A stretch of 64,000 bases of DNA from Odontesthes bonariensis (GCF_027942865.1 NC_134510.1:13606743-13670742), one strand, 5' to 3'. Counted from the stretch's first letter, positions 1-15,300 are shown. Numbers and translations: made by a program. Notes: generated by a model not told the origin, from the sequence alone.

Positions 1-307
1 ATGCAAAATAGCATGTAGTACAGATGTACTGTGTATGGAGCTGTGTGTTTAAGACGCAACACATGAGGAAATGCATGATCGATGGTTTATTAAGTGCACT
101 GCAGCAGTGGTTTGAACATGCGGTCGATGTTTGTGCAGACATGACCGCACCTCTGTTAAGTCATAGTGTCAAATCGTGAGAATGACATGTTATATGGCCT
201 CGTGCAATAAATGAATTAACATCAATAAAGTCTTAATTCTTCCACCTAACTTCTACAGCAAATCCATTCTCTCTGCGTCCTAATCTAATGCAAACGCTGT
301 GATGCAG

Positions 308-2362
308 GTCAACAGGATGAGACTCTGTGTAAGAACTACATCTCGGAGCTGAAGGACCTGCGTCTGCGTATAGAGGACTGTGAGACTCAGACTGTGGCTC
401 GGATCCGCAAACCAGTGGAAAAAGAACCTCTAAGAGAATGTGCTCAGAAAACAACGCAGCAGAAGGTATTGAACTTAAAATTTAGGCATGTTTAAAGAAG
501 CAAGCTAATTGATAAAGGATGAAATTTAGCACTGTCCAATGCGCATATGTGCTCAAATCCCTACCGTAGGGGAGAGCAAAGAGAGCAGTGAGAAGTGAAA
601 GTGAGAGAAATACAAGAAATGAGTTGCACCTGGTCCCAGCTGATCTGAGACTGTTTAAAAATGAACCAAAGCCTTTGGCTGATCCAGAGATTAGAATCCC
701 ACCACAGATTGATTTAATGAATTCTTTAAAGCACTCTGCATTGTTGCCTGGCTCAGGTTTAATTCCCTTCAATGCTGCTTCATGTTGTTAACTCGGGTCT
801 TATTTTGTTGCACAGACAGTCCAGGGAGAGCTTGAGGGCCTCAAGAAGGACCTTGATAAGGTGTCTGTGAAGACACAGCAAGTGTTGGCTTCCCCTCAGC
901 AAACTGCCTCGGCTCCTATGCTGCGGTCCGAGCTTGAGTTCACTGTTCAGAAGATGGACCACACCTACATGCTCTCCTCCGTTTATCTCGAGAAGTAAGT
1001 GCCCAACCACTTACTCTGAACAGAAAATGTACCGTTTCACCATGTTTTAGCACCACACCTAACCTGTTTTTAAAAAAAAAAAAATTCTAATTCGTTCTTT
1101 TTGTCAGGCTCAAGACTGTGGAAATGGTCATCCGTAACACACAGGGTGCGGAGGGAGTCCTAAAGCAGTATGAGGACTGCCTGCGGGAGGTTCACACCGT
1201 GCCCAGTGATGTCAAAGAAGTTGAGTCTTACAGAACTAAGCTCAAGGTAAGCAAAACAAAATGATAGTTGAAATAATGTTCTTAATAATATCGTGCAAAA
1301 AGTCAATCTGCACTGCACGGCACAAAAAATATCCCAGATTGCAGTTCAACCTTTTTGCGATAAGTTTGACCACATTTGCTCACAGCTGACTGGCCTTTTT
1401 TACAGAAAATGCGTGCTGAGGCTGAAGGGGAACAGCCAGTGTTTGACTCTCTGGAAGAGGAGCTGAAGAAAGCCTCCGCTGTTAGTGACAAGATGGCCCG
1501 TGTGCACAGTGAGCGTGACGCTGAGCTGGATCACTACCGCCAGCTGATGTCCAGTCTGCAGGAGCGCTGGAAGGCAGTGTTCACTCAGATCGACCTCCGT
1601 CAGAGAGAGCTCGAGCAGCTCGGTCGGCAGCTGGGTTACTATCGTGAGAGCTACGATTGGCTAATCCGGTGGATTGCTGACGCCAAGCAAAGGCAGGAGA
1701 AGATCCAGGCTGTGCCCATCACTGACAGCAAAACTCTGAAAGATCAGCTCGCCCAGGAGAAGGTAGAAACTGCAACACGCTTTTTTTTTTTTGTTTGTTT
1801 GTTTGTTTGTTTGTTTGTTTCCGTGTTAAATTCCAGAAGTTAACTTTTACTTTGGATTATTTTTCAAAACAGAAACTCCTGGAAGAGATTGAACAGAACA
1901 AAGACAAAGTTGATGAATGCCAGAAGTATGCCAAAGCATATATTGACACGATCAAGGTAAGACTTAAACAACAATAGTCCGCATATATTTTGTATGTATT
2001 GTAAAAATGAACATTTAGTGACACCATGTGGGGCATAACTGATCTTTTTTTATACAAACAGGACTACGAACTCCAGCTAGTTGCCTACAAAGCTCAGGTG
2101 GAGCCCCTTGCTTCCCCCCTGAAGAAAACCAAGTTGGATTCTGCTTCTGACAACATCATTCAGGAGGTGTGTTTTCATGGACTAATACGTTTATACGACT
2201 GGGGCCCATTTGCCTGAACTCGACCCATTTGTTAATGCTGTTTGTTTTTTCTACCTGCATCAGTATGTAACACTGAGGACCCGGTACAGTGAGCTGATGA
2301 CTCTGACGAGTCAGTACATCAAGTTCATCACCGACACGCAGCGCCGCTTGGAGGACGAGGAG
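308..2362 (+). CDS. plec: plec exons encoding the end of the plakin domain
   Basis: These seven short exons encode the last spectrin-like repeats of the plakin domain, the part of plectin that docks on membrane-associated partners. The first exon starts one base into a codon, so an upstream exon is needed. The 357-bp exon at 1406-1762 reads as a helical repeat with LQERWKAVFTQIDLRQREL near its middle. The last exon (2264-2362) carries the plectin/spectraplakin signature SQYIKFITDTQRRLEDEE and ends in phase 0. The exon borders and phases are the same kind seen in MACF1 and dystonin, as expected from common descent. Introns here are short (42-350 bp); the intron at 1763-1872 contains a (TTTG)n run near 1793-1820. 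Confidence 0.9.
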
Positions 2363-5300
2363 GTGCGTGACAACTGGCTGAGGGTCCCAAACAAACTGAA
2401 ACCTAACACTAATCTAACCAAGCAAAGAAACAAACGACACAGATTCACCACGGCTCACCAAAATGCATGCAAGCACGCACACATGCACTTTTCTTTGTTT
2501 GTCTGTCACAAACACACATATTACATTTAATGTACGGATGACAAACAGTTCCTTTGCACCGGGTTTGCATGAAACATGGGCATGCTGTAGCTGACTTAGT
2601 CGCTAGGGAAGCAAGTCTTTTTTTTTTGGAGGATATCTTTGGCTTCTAGTAAAGATCATATCATAACCATAATGTGTTAAAACAGGCGTTAAATCAAAAT
2701 AATGGCTGTAAACAGATACGATCCATATGATTCAAGTGCATAAGGCATCAAAGGACATTATTCACATAGGAGCTTTACTGAGAGCACAACTCTCAATCTC
2801 TAAAACTGGAATTAGCTGATACAGCACAGTGTATGTTCACACATGTGTCGACTCTTTCATTTCCATCCATTTCACATGTGCCATTGAAGATTTAGAACAA
2901 GGGGTTCTTCCTTTCACTTCTTTCAGTTTCTTTCTTATCCCGCTGGCAACTGTTTTTCCTGAGGTTAAACTCAAAGTTGTAACTCAACAGCTCAGTTATG
3001 ATATGACCGACTTCATCTCTTTCTTTTCCTTAAATCTAAATTAACACAAATTCAAAGATTTACATTCTTTTCTAACCTGATGTTTTGTTTGTGTCCTTGC
3101 TTCTTTTAACTGCTTGCCAGTGCTTTGCCATGATGAATGCTTAACTTGTTTGAGCATTAAAAAGGTAACTTATCAGTGTCTCAGGTACCTCCCTCCTCTA
3201 CAGTCCCCATTCCCTCCATCATCCCAGCATCTCTTCTTCTCTCAAACTGCTTTTTTGACTTTCCTCTGCATATTTGTTTTCGGTTTCACTGAAGTTTTCT
3301 GGAGAAATACTGCTCTAATATCCTCGCTGACAGCTTAGACTATAATAGTTTTGCTCTGCTAACAGAAGTTTTAGTTATTCCTAAACTTTTTGACGTCCTA
3401 AGCTGGTTTGCTACCTAACAGTTCCTTCACTTGAACATTTCATCTTTCACGTTATCTTTCCTTTCTATTCTATTTGATCACAGTTTGTGATTTAAAGAAC
3501 CCCCAGTGCACGGGAAGAGATAAAAAACAGTCTAAGAGAGTAGTGTGACTCTAACTCAAAGCATTTAGACTTTATAGTAAAAGAATGAACAGTTCAAACG
3601 TTCCAACAGTTATCAAACACCGTTTAAGGGATATATTTATGTGAAACAGGAACCCACCAGCTGACTGAAAACATCTGTTCCAGACATATTTCTGTAGTGA
3701 TCGCACAATATTTAAGTGTGGGAAATAAGTGAATTATTTTAAACAATTTCATTGACTATAGCGCACTGTAAAACTATGATTTTAACAAATTTAGTGCTAC
3801 AGCTACAGCTGCATGCCCTGATTATTCTTGCTGTGTTGTGAAGTGATATTTTGTTTCCATACATTATTTGACACATCCGCATCTTCCATTTTTCCTGAAT
3901 TGTCTTGTCATGTTTATCACTGCATCACCAATTTAACATCACTTTGATGAATGTGCATCTAATTTGCATCTAGTGTTTGATCTCGTCTTTGAGCTAATTT
4001 TAACAATAACATTGCAAGGTAATACAGTACATTAAGTTGCTCTGAAACAAGTGTGTTTTGGCTGTGATTTCTAAAGTAATAACCCTTTTAATCCACACTG
4101 TTTTTGGGCTGGTTGATGTAAAGTATTACCTTTAACCTATCGTGCTTGATTATAATCCTTTCTTTACCATTTGCTTCCACTAATGCAGAAAGCTGCAAAG
4201 AAACTCAAAGCGGAAGAGCAGAAAAAGATGGCGGAGATGCAGGCTGAGTTAGACAAACAGAAGCAGTTAGCTGAAGCACACGCGAAGGCCATTGCTAAAG
4301 CTGAGAAAGAGGCTCAAGAGCTGAAGCTCAGAATGCAGGAAGAAGTAAGCAGGAGAGAAATGGCTGCTGTAGATGCAGAAAAGCAAAAGCACAACATCCG
4401 GCAGGAGCTCCACGAGCTCAAAAACCTCTCAGAGCAGCAGATCAAAGACAAAAGCCAGCAGGTGGATGACGCTCTTAAAAGCCGGTCCAAGATTGAGGAG
4501 GAAATCCACATCATCAGGATCCAACTGGAGACGACTGTAAAACAAAAGTCCACCGCAGAGTCTGAGCTCAAGCAGCTTCGCGATAGAGCAGCTGAGGCTG
4601 AGAAACTCAGAAAGGCTGCCCAGGAGGAGGCCGAGAAGCTCCGCAAACAAGTCAACGAGGAGACGCAGAAAAAGCGCGAAGCAGAGGAGGAACTCAAATG
4701 CAAATCTGAGGCGGAGAAGGAAGCTGCCAAGCAAAAACAAAAAGCTCTTGAAGACCTTCAGAACCTGAGGCGACAGGCCGAGGAGGCTGAGAGACAAGTC
4801 AAACAAGCCGAGATTGAAAAGGAGAGACAAATCAAGGTGGCTCATGAGGCTGCCCAGAAGAGTGCTGCCGTTGAGCTCCAAAGCAAACACATTTCTTTTG
4901 TGGAAAAGACCTCAAAGTTGGAGGAATCGCTCAAGCAAGAGCACGGTGCTGTCCTTCAGCTGCAGCAAGATGCAACTCGTCTCAAGAAAAGACAGGAGGA
5001 TGCAGAAAAGGCCCGAGAAGAGGCCGAAAAGGAGCTGGAAAAATGGAGGCAGAAAGCTAATGAGGCCCTTCGTCTAAGACTCCAAGCTGAAGAGGAAGCG
5101 CACAAAAAGAGCCTCGCTCAAGAAGATGCTGAGAAACAGAAGGAGGAGGCAGAGCGCGAGGCTAAGAAGAGAGCCAAAGCTGAGGATTCGGCGCTGAAGC
5201 AGAAGGACATGGCCGAGAAAGAGCTTGAGAGGCAGCGGAAGGTGGCTGAGAGCACAGCTCAGCAGAAGCTCACTGCTGAACAGGAACTCATCCGGCTCAG

Positions 5301-8300
5301 GGCAGACTTTGACAACGCAGAGCAACAGAGATCCCTCCTGGAGGATGAACTTTACCGCCTGAAGAATGAAGTCGCAGCCGCTCAGCAGCAAAGGAAACAG
5401 CTGGAGGATGAACTGGCCAAAGTTAGGAGTGAGATGGATTTTCTCATCCAGATGAAGTCTAAAGCCGAAAAGGAGTCCATGTCCAACACGGAGAAGAGCA
5501 AACAACTTTTCGAAGCAGAAGCCACCAAGATGAGGGACCTGGCTGAGGAGGCAAGTAAGCTTCGATCCATTGCAGAGGAGGCCAAACATCAGCGGCAAAT
5601 TGCAGAGGAAGAGGCAGCTCGTCAGAGAGCGGAGGCTGAGAGGATTCTCAAAGAGAAGCTTGCTACAATCAGTGAAGCCACGAAATTAAAAACGGAGGCT
5701 GAAATTGCCCTTAAAGAGAAGGAAGCAGAAAACGAGAGACTCAGGCGGCAAGCCGAAGATGAGGCTTACCAGAGAAAAGCTCTCGAGGACCAGGCCAACC
5801 AACACAAGCAAGAGATCGAGGACAAGATTGTCCAACTGAAGAAGTCATCCGAGTCTGAAATGGAAAGACAAAGGGCATTAGTGGATGATACACTCAAGCA
5901 GAGGCGGGCCGTGGAAGAAGAAATCCGAATCCTTAAGCTGAACTTTGAAAAAGCTTCATCTGGAAAACTTGATCTGGAGCTAGAACTGAATAAGCTCAAA
6001 ACCTTTGCGGAGGAAACTCAACAAAGCAAGCTCAGAGCAGAAGAGGAGGCAGAGAAACTCAGGAAGCTTGCTCTGCAGGAGGAGAACAGGAGGAGAGAAG
6101 CAGAGGAAAAGGTCAAAAAGATTGCTGCTGCAGAGGAAGAGGCAGCCAGGCAACGCAAGATAGCCCAAGATGAGCTCGAACGGCTGAAAAAGAGAGCCGA
6201 AGAAGCCAGAAAGCAGAAAGATGAGGCTGACAAAGAGGCAGAACAACAGGTCGTTGTTGCCCAACAAGCAGCTCAGAAGTGCAGTGCAGCTGAGCAGCAA
6301 GTGCAAAGTGTCCTTGCTCAACAGAAGGAGGATAGCATCGTGCAGAAGAAGCTTAAAGAAGAGTATGAGAAAGCCAAGAAGCTGGCCAAAATAGCAGAAG
6401 CTGCCAGGGAGAAGGCTGAAAGAGAGGCAGCTCTTCTCCGTCAACAAGCAGAAGAAGCAGAACGGCAAAAAGCTGCCGCAGAGCGAGAAGCTGCCATCCA
6501 AGCCAACGCTCAGGAAGATGCTGAAAGGTTGAGGAAGGAGGCCGAGTTTGAAGCTGCTAAGCTAGCACAAGCAGAAGCGGCAGCGCTCAAGCAGAAACAA
6601 CAAGCTGATGCTGAAATGGCAAAGCATAAAAAACTGGCCGAGCAAACATTAAAACAAAAGTTCCAGGTGGAGCAAGAGCTCACCAAGGTCAAGCTTAAAC
6701 TTGACGAAACGGATAATCAGAAATCTGTCCTCGATGAAGAGCTGCAGCGCCTGAAGGATGAGGTGGATGATGCTGTCAAGCAAAGGGGCCAGGTGGAGGA
6801 GGAGCTTTTTAAAGTCAAGGTTCAGATGGAAGAGCTACTCAAACTGAAACTCAGAATTGAGGAGGAAAATCAGCGTCTCATCAAAAAAGACAAGGACAAC
6901 ACACAGAAATTCCTCGCCGAGGAGGCTAATAATATGAAAAAGCTTGCAGAGGACGCTGCTCGGCTTAGTGTTGAGGCCCAAGAGGCTGCACGCTTGAGGC
7001 AGATCGCAGAAGAAGACCTCAATCAGCAGAGAACGCTTGCTGATAAGATGCTTAAAGAGAAAATGCAGGCCATACAAGAAGCCTCCAGACTCAAAGCTGA
7101 GGCAGAGATGCTCCAAAGGCAGAAAGACTTGGCTCAGGAACAGGCACAAAAGCTCCTGGAGGATAAACAACTAATGCAGCAGCGTCTGGAGGAGGAAACG
7201 GTGGAATACCAGCGCTCACTCGAAGCGGAGAGGAAAAGGCAGCTGGAGATCAAAGCTGAAGCGGAAAATCTCAAACTTCAGGTTTCTCAGCTCCATGAAG
7301 CCCAGGCCAAAGCGGAAGAGGAGGCCAAAAAATTCAGGAATCAGGCCAATACAATCGCTGCCCGTCTTCATGAGACCGAGATTGCAACCAAAGAAAAAAT
7401 GACTGCAGTTGAAAGACTGGAGTTTGAGAGGCTAAATACCAGCAAGGAGGCCGACGATTTACGCAAAGCTATCGCAGACCTAGAGAACGAGAAGGCTAGG
7501 CTGAAAAAGGATGCCGAAGAACTTCAAAATAAGTCTAAAGAGGTATTGTGTCAAAAATGGCATAGCAGAGCAGCTCATGTCATTGTTAACTCTGTCAAAA
7601 GACTAACTCTCTTCCTTCTGAAACTTTCCTCTATTCCTGTCTCTGATTACACTAACCATAATTCATATTTTTGATTTTGAAGATTTTCATTGTGACAGTG
7701 CACTGTGCTCATGCAGATCATATCCCGAATGCCTCCTCATGTCCTGGAATGTTTCTCCGTTTTCAGACGCGCATCCTACGTCTTCCATCACAAAACTCAT
7801 CCTAAGCTTTGTATTAAAGTGTGGATTAGCAAGTGGAAAGACGAGCAATATTCTGAAAAAACCCATCACATCATTTAAACTAGGCTCAGTTTAAAGAGCC
7901 ATTGTTTTTAAATTGATGGTAGACGAACCGTGAACCTTACTTCCAGCCAAAATTTTCAGCTACTAAAATATTTCGCTGAGGCGTTTACTATACTTGTATA
8001 TCCTACCTGACATGATCATGAAACATACAAGTGGGCATTAGCTTGATGCTTAAGACATGATGACATGGAACAGCCCTTTCCTACCTTTTGCAGTAGCTGC
8101 AGCATTAACACTTTGTCCATCATCCCTCGAAGCGGCGAGGACAATTGTAATGTTACGTGTCAGAATCATTATATTATAATATAGACAACTCACCCTATTT
8201 GAATGAACAGAAGGAATTAAAAAAAACAAAAAACTGTGGAGCCGTTGAATGTTACTTTAAAGTTCCTAGAGTTGATATGCATTAGCTTGTCTAATTCATT

Positions 8301-9338
8301 TTATTTAGAAATAGAAATACACATTCGGTATAATTGTTGTAACACATTGGAGTGTAACTAGCATATGATAGAAATAATGATATCCAATGTTTAAATGCTA
8401 AATAATACTAAGTGATTCTAATTAAATGATGAAGGTGTAGCAGCAAAAAATAAAATGCTTTACTGAGCTGAAAGAAGTGATAGTCATCACAATGGCATAA
8501 TGTAAAAAAAACACTATTGTAGCAAAATATGCAATCAATTTAACTTTTGATTTTTTTTTTTTTTTGTCATTCCATGTGTCATACTCCAAAATGAGAAAAT
8601 GTCTGACTTTTTTTTTTTTTTTTTTTTTTTTAAATGACTGCATCTCTTTAAGGCAAACGTCCACTACTTACTTTTGTTCTGGGTCCTACAGTATTGCTTG
8701 AAAGTTTAACAACTCTATTTCTGTATGATCAGAATGTACACATCACTAGTTATACAAATATGGCTCACATGGTCGTTTATGTATTTTGAAAAAGAAGCTT
8801 ATATGACATATCTGTGAGTGGCAAAAGTATGTTGTGTGAACGCTTTTTACAGCAACAACTGCAGACATATTTGTAGTGAATGTTGATAAGTCCTGTTTAT
8901 CAGCTTGATTTTAGTCCATTCCTCCATGCAGAACAGTCTGTTTAATGGCTCTGTCCATATGAACTACTCACACTGTGATGGACTCACGACCTGTCCAGGG
9001 TGTACCCCGCCTCTCGCTCCAGCAAAAGCGGCTGAACCATGATACTACCACCATCGTGTTTCACAGATGGGAGAAGGTGTTTTTATGCTGAAATGCCAAA
9101 TACCTTCAGCAATACTCACTAAAACTAAATAGTTTTTCTTATTCAGCCACAAAACTCTTTTTCGTTAGGTTTCTGGATTGTCCATTTGATATGTATGTGT
9201 GTATATATATATATATGCATATGAATAGGTGTTCTTATGAACATTAACATAAGTCCTTGTGAGAGAGGTGTTTAGTTGCTCAGACATCGTTACCAAGGGC
9301 GTAAGTTTGGTCTTAGCTTTGGAAGGGACACTCCCCTC

Positions 9339-9378
<40 letters not shown>

Positions 9379-12300
9379 GAAAAAATAAATAAAAATAGAC
9401 ACTGAATAATGCTGAACAAGAAAATACTTGATCAATTGAAGCCCTGGCGGTCCAGCTGCTGCTTCCACAACCTGCACTACATCTGTACTGGATCTCTGAA
9501 TTTCCAGAATGTATTTCAAAATAATGCATCAATGAATACAATGTAGACCTTATATGATGATTACATGCATTACACTTTTCAAACTTATTAGAAAAAAAAA
9601 ACTGAGAATATTTACAGGAATAGCCAAGATTTAGGCTTTATGGAGCAAACTTTGTTTAGAATTCATAAATAGAGAGATTTATGTTTTTATTGTCCCCCAT
9701 TTGTTTGAAAGCACCTAACTCTTATTTTACCTTAGAAATAACTGCCAATCCCAGTTGCAAATACTTTTACAACTCACAGATGTGTATATTGGACCATCTT
9801 CCACACAATATAAATGACCAATGATGACATGTTTGTTTTATTTAAGTTTTCTTAATCTTTTCTTAATCAAAAACTAGTATGGACGCTTATTTATGTTTTA
9901 GGTCTTTTTTATTTTTTATGTAGAAATATAGTCAATTTCAAAGGACTCAAGAACTTTCAAGCACCACTCTATTTCAGTCCTTAGAGACGCGAAATACGAG
10001 TGTTTTATTTCTGACCTTCATTTATTTATTTGCTCATTTATTCTTTGCATACATATTGTTTTGGAATACAGTCTAGATCAGACTCTAAGAATTTATTGTC
10101 AATCCTTCTTTGTAATATATTTTTTGTGAAGTTTAAATTTGTATAAAAGTACTTACTCATATGCCGCCCTCATAGAGAATGAAGGATTTAAGCTTTAACT
10201 GTATGTTAAAGAATGTAATTTGGTGTTTTTTAAAGAAGTTTGAGAATCTTGTTTGATTAAAAAAAAAAAAGAAAAGTGTGGGAGGGGGTAATCTAAAAAT
10301 ATATTAAGTAGTATAATTATTAAGGAAAAAAATAAAGTCATGGAATCATTTCAATTAAGGATTAACCCCGTTTGCATAAGCAGAGTGCATTGTACAGTTT
10401 AAATTAAATAACTGAAATAACAGCTAAAAAAAAAAGAATAACATGCGTGTCACAGCTATGAATCTATTGTAACTAATGTTCTCTTTTCTTCTGTCAGATT
10501 GCTGATGCCCAGCAAAAACAAATTGAGCACGAAAAGACGGTGCTCCAACAGACATTCCTGACAGAAAAGGAGAATCTATTAAAGAAAGAGAAGCTCATTG
10601 AAGATGAGAAGAAGAGACTCGAGAGCCAGTTTGAGGAGGAAGTGAGAAAGGCAAAGGCTCTTAAAGATGAACAGGAACGCCAGAAACGGCAGATGGATGA
10701 GGAGAAGAAGAAACTTAAGGCTACCATGGACATAGCCCTCAGTAAACAGAAAGAGGCTGAGGAAGAAATGCTGAACAAACAAAAACAAATGCAAGACCTG
10801 GAGAAGAAGAGACTCGAGCAAGAAAAGATTCTTGCGGAGGAGAACAAGAAATTGCGTGAGAAACTACAGCAGCTTGAGGAAGCCCAGAAAGACCAGCAAA
10901 AAGAGATCATCCACGTAACAACGGTTGAAACAAAAAAGGTTTACAATGGTCAAAGTGCCGGTGACCTGGTAGATGGTGCTGACAAGAGGCCAGATCCATT
11001 AGCATTTGATGGCATCCGTGAAAAGGTACCTGCGAGCAGACTTCATGACCTTGGTCTTTTACCCACAAAGGACTTTGACAAGCTGAAAAATGGCAAAATC
11101 ACAGCTCAAGAGCTTGGTGAGACTGAAAATCTTAAAAGAATTCTCAAAGGAAAGAATGCCATTGCAGGCGTTTTGACTCCAACTAATCAAAAAATGTCAA
11201 TCTATCAAGCGTCAAAAGAAAAGAAGATCACCCCTGGCACAGCCATGATACTCCTGGAGGCACAGGCAGCCACGGGCTACATTTTAGACCCCATCAAGAA
11301 TAAGAAACTTTCTGTTAATGAGGCTGTCAAGGAAGGCTTGATTGGCCCTGAACTACACAACAAAATGCTTTCAGCTGAGAGAGCTGTTGTTGGTTACAAA
11401 GATCCATACACAGGTGGAAAGATCTCTGTATTTGAAGCAATGAAGAAGGGTCTGATGGAACATGATCATGCCATCAGAGTTCTTGAGGCTCAGCTTGCTA
11501 CTGGCGGCATCATTGACCCTATCAACAGTCACCGTGTACCCGATGAAACAGCCTATAAACAAGGGCAGTATGACGCAGAAATGAGTAAGATTATGCAGAA
11601 ACCTTCAGATGATTCAAAGGGATACTTTGACCCCAGCACTCAGGAACCTTTGACATATTCTGAGCTGATGGCAAGATGCAATACTGACCCAGAGACCGGT
11701 CTGTTACTCCTGCCAATCACAGACAAGGCTGCTCAGTGCTCCAGCATATACACAGAAGAAGAGACCAAAGACGTGTTCAGCAAAACAACTGTGTCAGTGC
11801 CATTTGGAAGATTCAAGGGAAAAACTGTCACCATTTGGGAGATAATAAACTCTGAGTACTTCACTGAAGATCAGAAGAGGGATCTTCTCCGTCAGTACAA
11901 GACAGGCAAAATCACAATCGAAAAGATCATTAGGATTGTGATTACGGTGGCTGAGGAGAAGGAGAAGAAGAAAGAAATCACCTTTGATGGTCTGAGGGCA
12001 CCTGTCCCTGCCAGTGAGCTTCTGGAATCCAAAGTCATTGATAAAGATCTGTACAACAAATTGCACAAGGGGAATAAAACCGTCAAAGAGGTCTCAGAAA
12101 TGGAGCCAGTACAAAAGGCACTGAGGGGTACTAACTGCATTGCAGGTGTAATCATTGATTCATCCAAGGAGACAATGTCCTTCTATCAAGCTATGAAGAA
12201 GAACATGATCAAGACCAGTTTTGCCTTGAATATGCTTGAAGCCCAAGCAGGAACAGGCTATGTGGTTGACCCCGTTCACAACCAGAAGTACACAGTTGAC

Positions 12301-15300
12301 GAGGCTGTCAAAGCAGGTGTTGTGGGTCCTGAGCTGCATGAAAAGCTCCTGTCTGCAGAGAGAGCTGTTACAGGCTACAAAGATCCCTACACTGGAAAGA
12401 CTGTATCTCTTTTCCAGGCAATGAAAAAAGATCTCATTCCTAAAGACCAAGGTATCCGATTGCTCGATGCTCAAATGACCACTGGTGGGATCATTGATCC
12501 AGTAAAGAGCCATCACATCCCTCATGATGTAGCCTGCAAGAGGAATTATTTCGATGATGAAATGAAACAGTCTCTGAGCAGCCCAACTGATGAAACTAAA
12601 TGTTTCTTTGACCCAAACACAAAAGAACACATCACATACTCCCAGCTCTTTAAAAGATGTGTGACTGCAAAGAAAACTGGTCTCCAGCTTCTTCATCTTT
12701 CTGACGAAGCAATCAATGATAAGGAGGAGACTGTATACACTGAAGCCCAAACAAAAGAGGCAATGACTCAGGCAACTCTGGAGCTGGACTCCGGACCATT
12801 TAAGGGCAGGAAGATGACCCTCTGGGAAATTATCTACTCTGAGTATCTCACTGAGGAACAGAGACTTGACCTGCTCAGACAGTTCCGGTCAGGGAAGGTT
12901 ACAATTGAAAAGATAATTAAGATTATTATCACCATAGTGGATGAGAAAGAAGCTAAGAAAAAGGAACAGTCCAGCTTTAAGGGACTCAGAGCTCCTGTCC
13001 CAGCAGGCTCTCTTTATGATTCTAAGATCATTGACAAGCCAACCTTTGACCTTCTTCAACAAGGTAAAACAACACCTAAACAAATTGGTGAGAATCCCAA
13101 TGTCAGTAAATATCTGCAGGGCACCGAAAGCATTGCTGGCATTTACCTTGAGCCTACAAAGGAGAAAATAAGCATTTATCAAGCTATGAAGAAAAAGCTT
13201 CTCAGACACAACACTGGTCTTTCACTTCTTGAAGCTCAGGCTGCAACTGGGTTCATTGTAGATCCAGTGAGAAACCAATGCCTATCAGTAGATGAAGCAG
13301 TTAAATCAGGCCTTGTAGGTCCAGAGCTTCATGAGAAACTCCTCTCTGCAGAAAAAGCTGTTACAGGCTATAAAGATCCATTTACTGGCAAGAAAATATC
13401 CCTCTTTGAAGCAGTGGAAAAAGATCTCATCCTGAAAGAGCATGCCATGCCCCTGCTGGAGGCTCAGATGGTCAGTGGAGGAATCATTGACCCTGTAAAT
13501 AGCCACCGTGTACCCATGGATGTTGCATATCAGAAGAACATTTTCAGCAAAGAAATTGCAAAGACCTTATCTGAACCATCAGGTGATAACAAGGCTTTCT
13601 CAGATCCAGAGACGGATGAAAATGTAACCTATAGTCAGTTAAAAGAGAAATGCCAAAGAGATACTGACACAGGCCTGTACATCCTCCCACTCTCCAAGCC
13701 TCAGTCTCCAACTGTCGTAGAGAAGACATACCTTTATACAGAAGAACAGACCCAGAGCGATCTGACAAGCACCCAAATTGACATTCCGATTGAGGGCCTT
13801 GCTGACAAACCAATGAACCTCTGGGATGTCATGAACTCAAATTTGCTTCCAGAGCAGGAGAGGCAGAGACTCATGAGTGAATATCGCGCTGGTAATATCA
13901 CTAAAGAGCGCATGATCATCATAATCATTGAGATAATGGAGCAAAGAGAGGTCGTTAGAAATGACAGTCCACTGTCATATAAGACTCTGAGGAGAAGAAT
14001 AACAATTGAGGAGCTGTACAGTGCCCGAATCATTAACTTGGAGACATACAATCTGCTGAAACAGGGCAAGAGAAATATCCGTGACATAATGGAGATGACC
14101 AGTGTGAAACAGTATCTCTATGGCACTGGCTGTGTTGCTGGAGTCAAAACAGATTCAAGCTCCAAGATAAGCATATACCAAGCAATGAAGAGAGGTTTTC
14201 TTCAACCAGAAATAGGCCTCAGCCTCCTAGAAGCCCAAGCTGCAACAGGATTCATTGTAGATCCAGTGAAGAATGAGACACTCACTGTTGATGAAGCTGT
14301 TCGTAAGGGTATCGTTGGACCTGAGATCCACGATAAACTTCTCTCAGCTGAAAGAGCTGTCACTGGATACAAAGATCCATACAGTGGAAAAATCATATCT
14401 CTTTTCCAGGCCATGAAAAAGGATCTTGTTCCAGAGGATTATGCTCTGAAAATGTTGGAGGCGCAAACTGCCACTGGTGGCCTTATTGATCCAGAATTCC
14501 AGTTCCACCTGCCTGCGGACATTGCTTTGCAAAGAGGTTATATCAACAAGGAAACCAATGAGAAACTCACTGATGAAGTTAAAGGGTTTGTTGACCCGGT
14601 CACTGACGAGAAAGTGTCATATGCAGAGCTGCTCAAGAGATGCAAGCTAGACAGTGGATTGCGCCTACTCTCCCTGGGAGACAAGAGACTGACATTCGAG
14701 GGCCTGAGAAAACAGATCACAATGGAGGAGTTGATTCGCTCACAAATTATTGACCAGCAGACAGTCACTGAATTAAACGAAGGCCTTATTACAGTGGAAG
14801 AGGTTAGCAATAGACTGTCAAGATACCTTAAGGGCACAGGTTGTATTGCCGGTGTATTTTTGGAGTCTGCAAAGGAACGTCTATCAATATACCAGGCCAT
14901 GAAGAAGAACATGATTAGACCAGGCACTGCATTTGAACTCCTTGAGGCCCAAGCAGCTACAGGGTATGTCATTGATCCAATCAAGAACCTTAAACTGACT
15001 GTCCATGAATCTGTGAAGATGGGAATTGTTGGTCCAGAATTTAAAGACAAGCTTCTTTCTGCTGAGCGTGCAGTGACCGGGTACAGAGATCCTTATTCAG
15101 GCAAAACAATCTCCCTGTTCCAGGCTATGAAAAAGGGGCTCATCTTAAAAGATCATGGCATCCGCCTCCTGGAAGCCCAGATTGCGACTGGTGGAATTAT
15201 TGACCCAGAGGAAAGTCATCGTCTGCCAGTTGAAGTGGCCTACAAACGTGGCTTCTTTGATGAGGAAATGAATGAGATTCTGTCTGATCCATCTGATGAC

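Larger units (their letters stand above)
7543..10497 (+). other. plec: plec intron between rod exon and last exon
   Basis: This is a 3-kb AT-rich intron without a supported exon. It holds two poly-T runs (about 8550-8566 and 8608-8631), a repeat relic near 8860-9150, a short TA run near 9200 and a (CA)n microsatellite at 9341-9376. The acceptor TTCTGTCAG at its end opens the last exon in phase 0. Confidence 0.8.

Noticed and set aside
4314..7170. Many long open frames on the minus strand and the +2 frame of the rod exon
   Set aside because: They are antisense or shifted images of Glu/Lys/Gln-rich coiled-coil codons. Their proteins are Leu/Ser/Cys-rich, lack family features and are interrupted where the rod frame is not.
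7543..7674. Continuation of the rod frame past the donor as coding exon
   Set aside because: The heptad pattern stops at the GTATTG donor, and the next exon resumes the coiled coil in the same phase at 10498.
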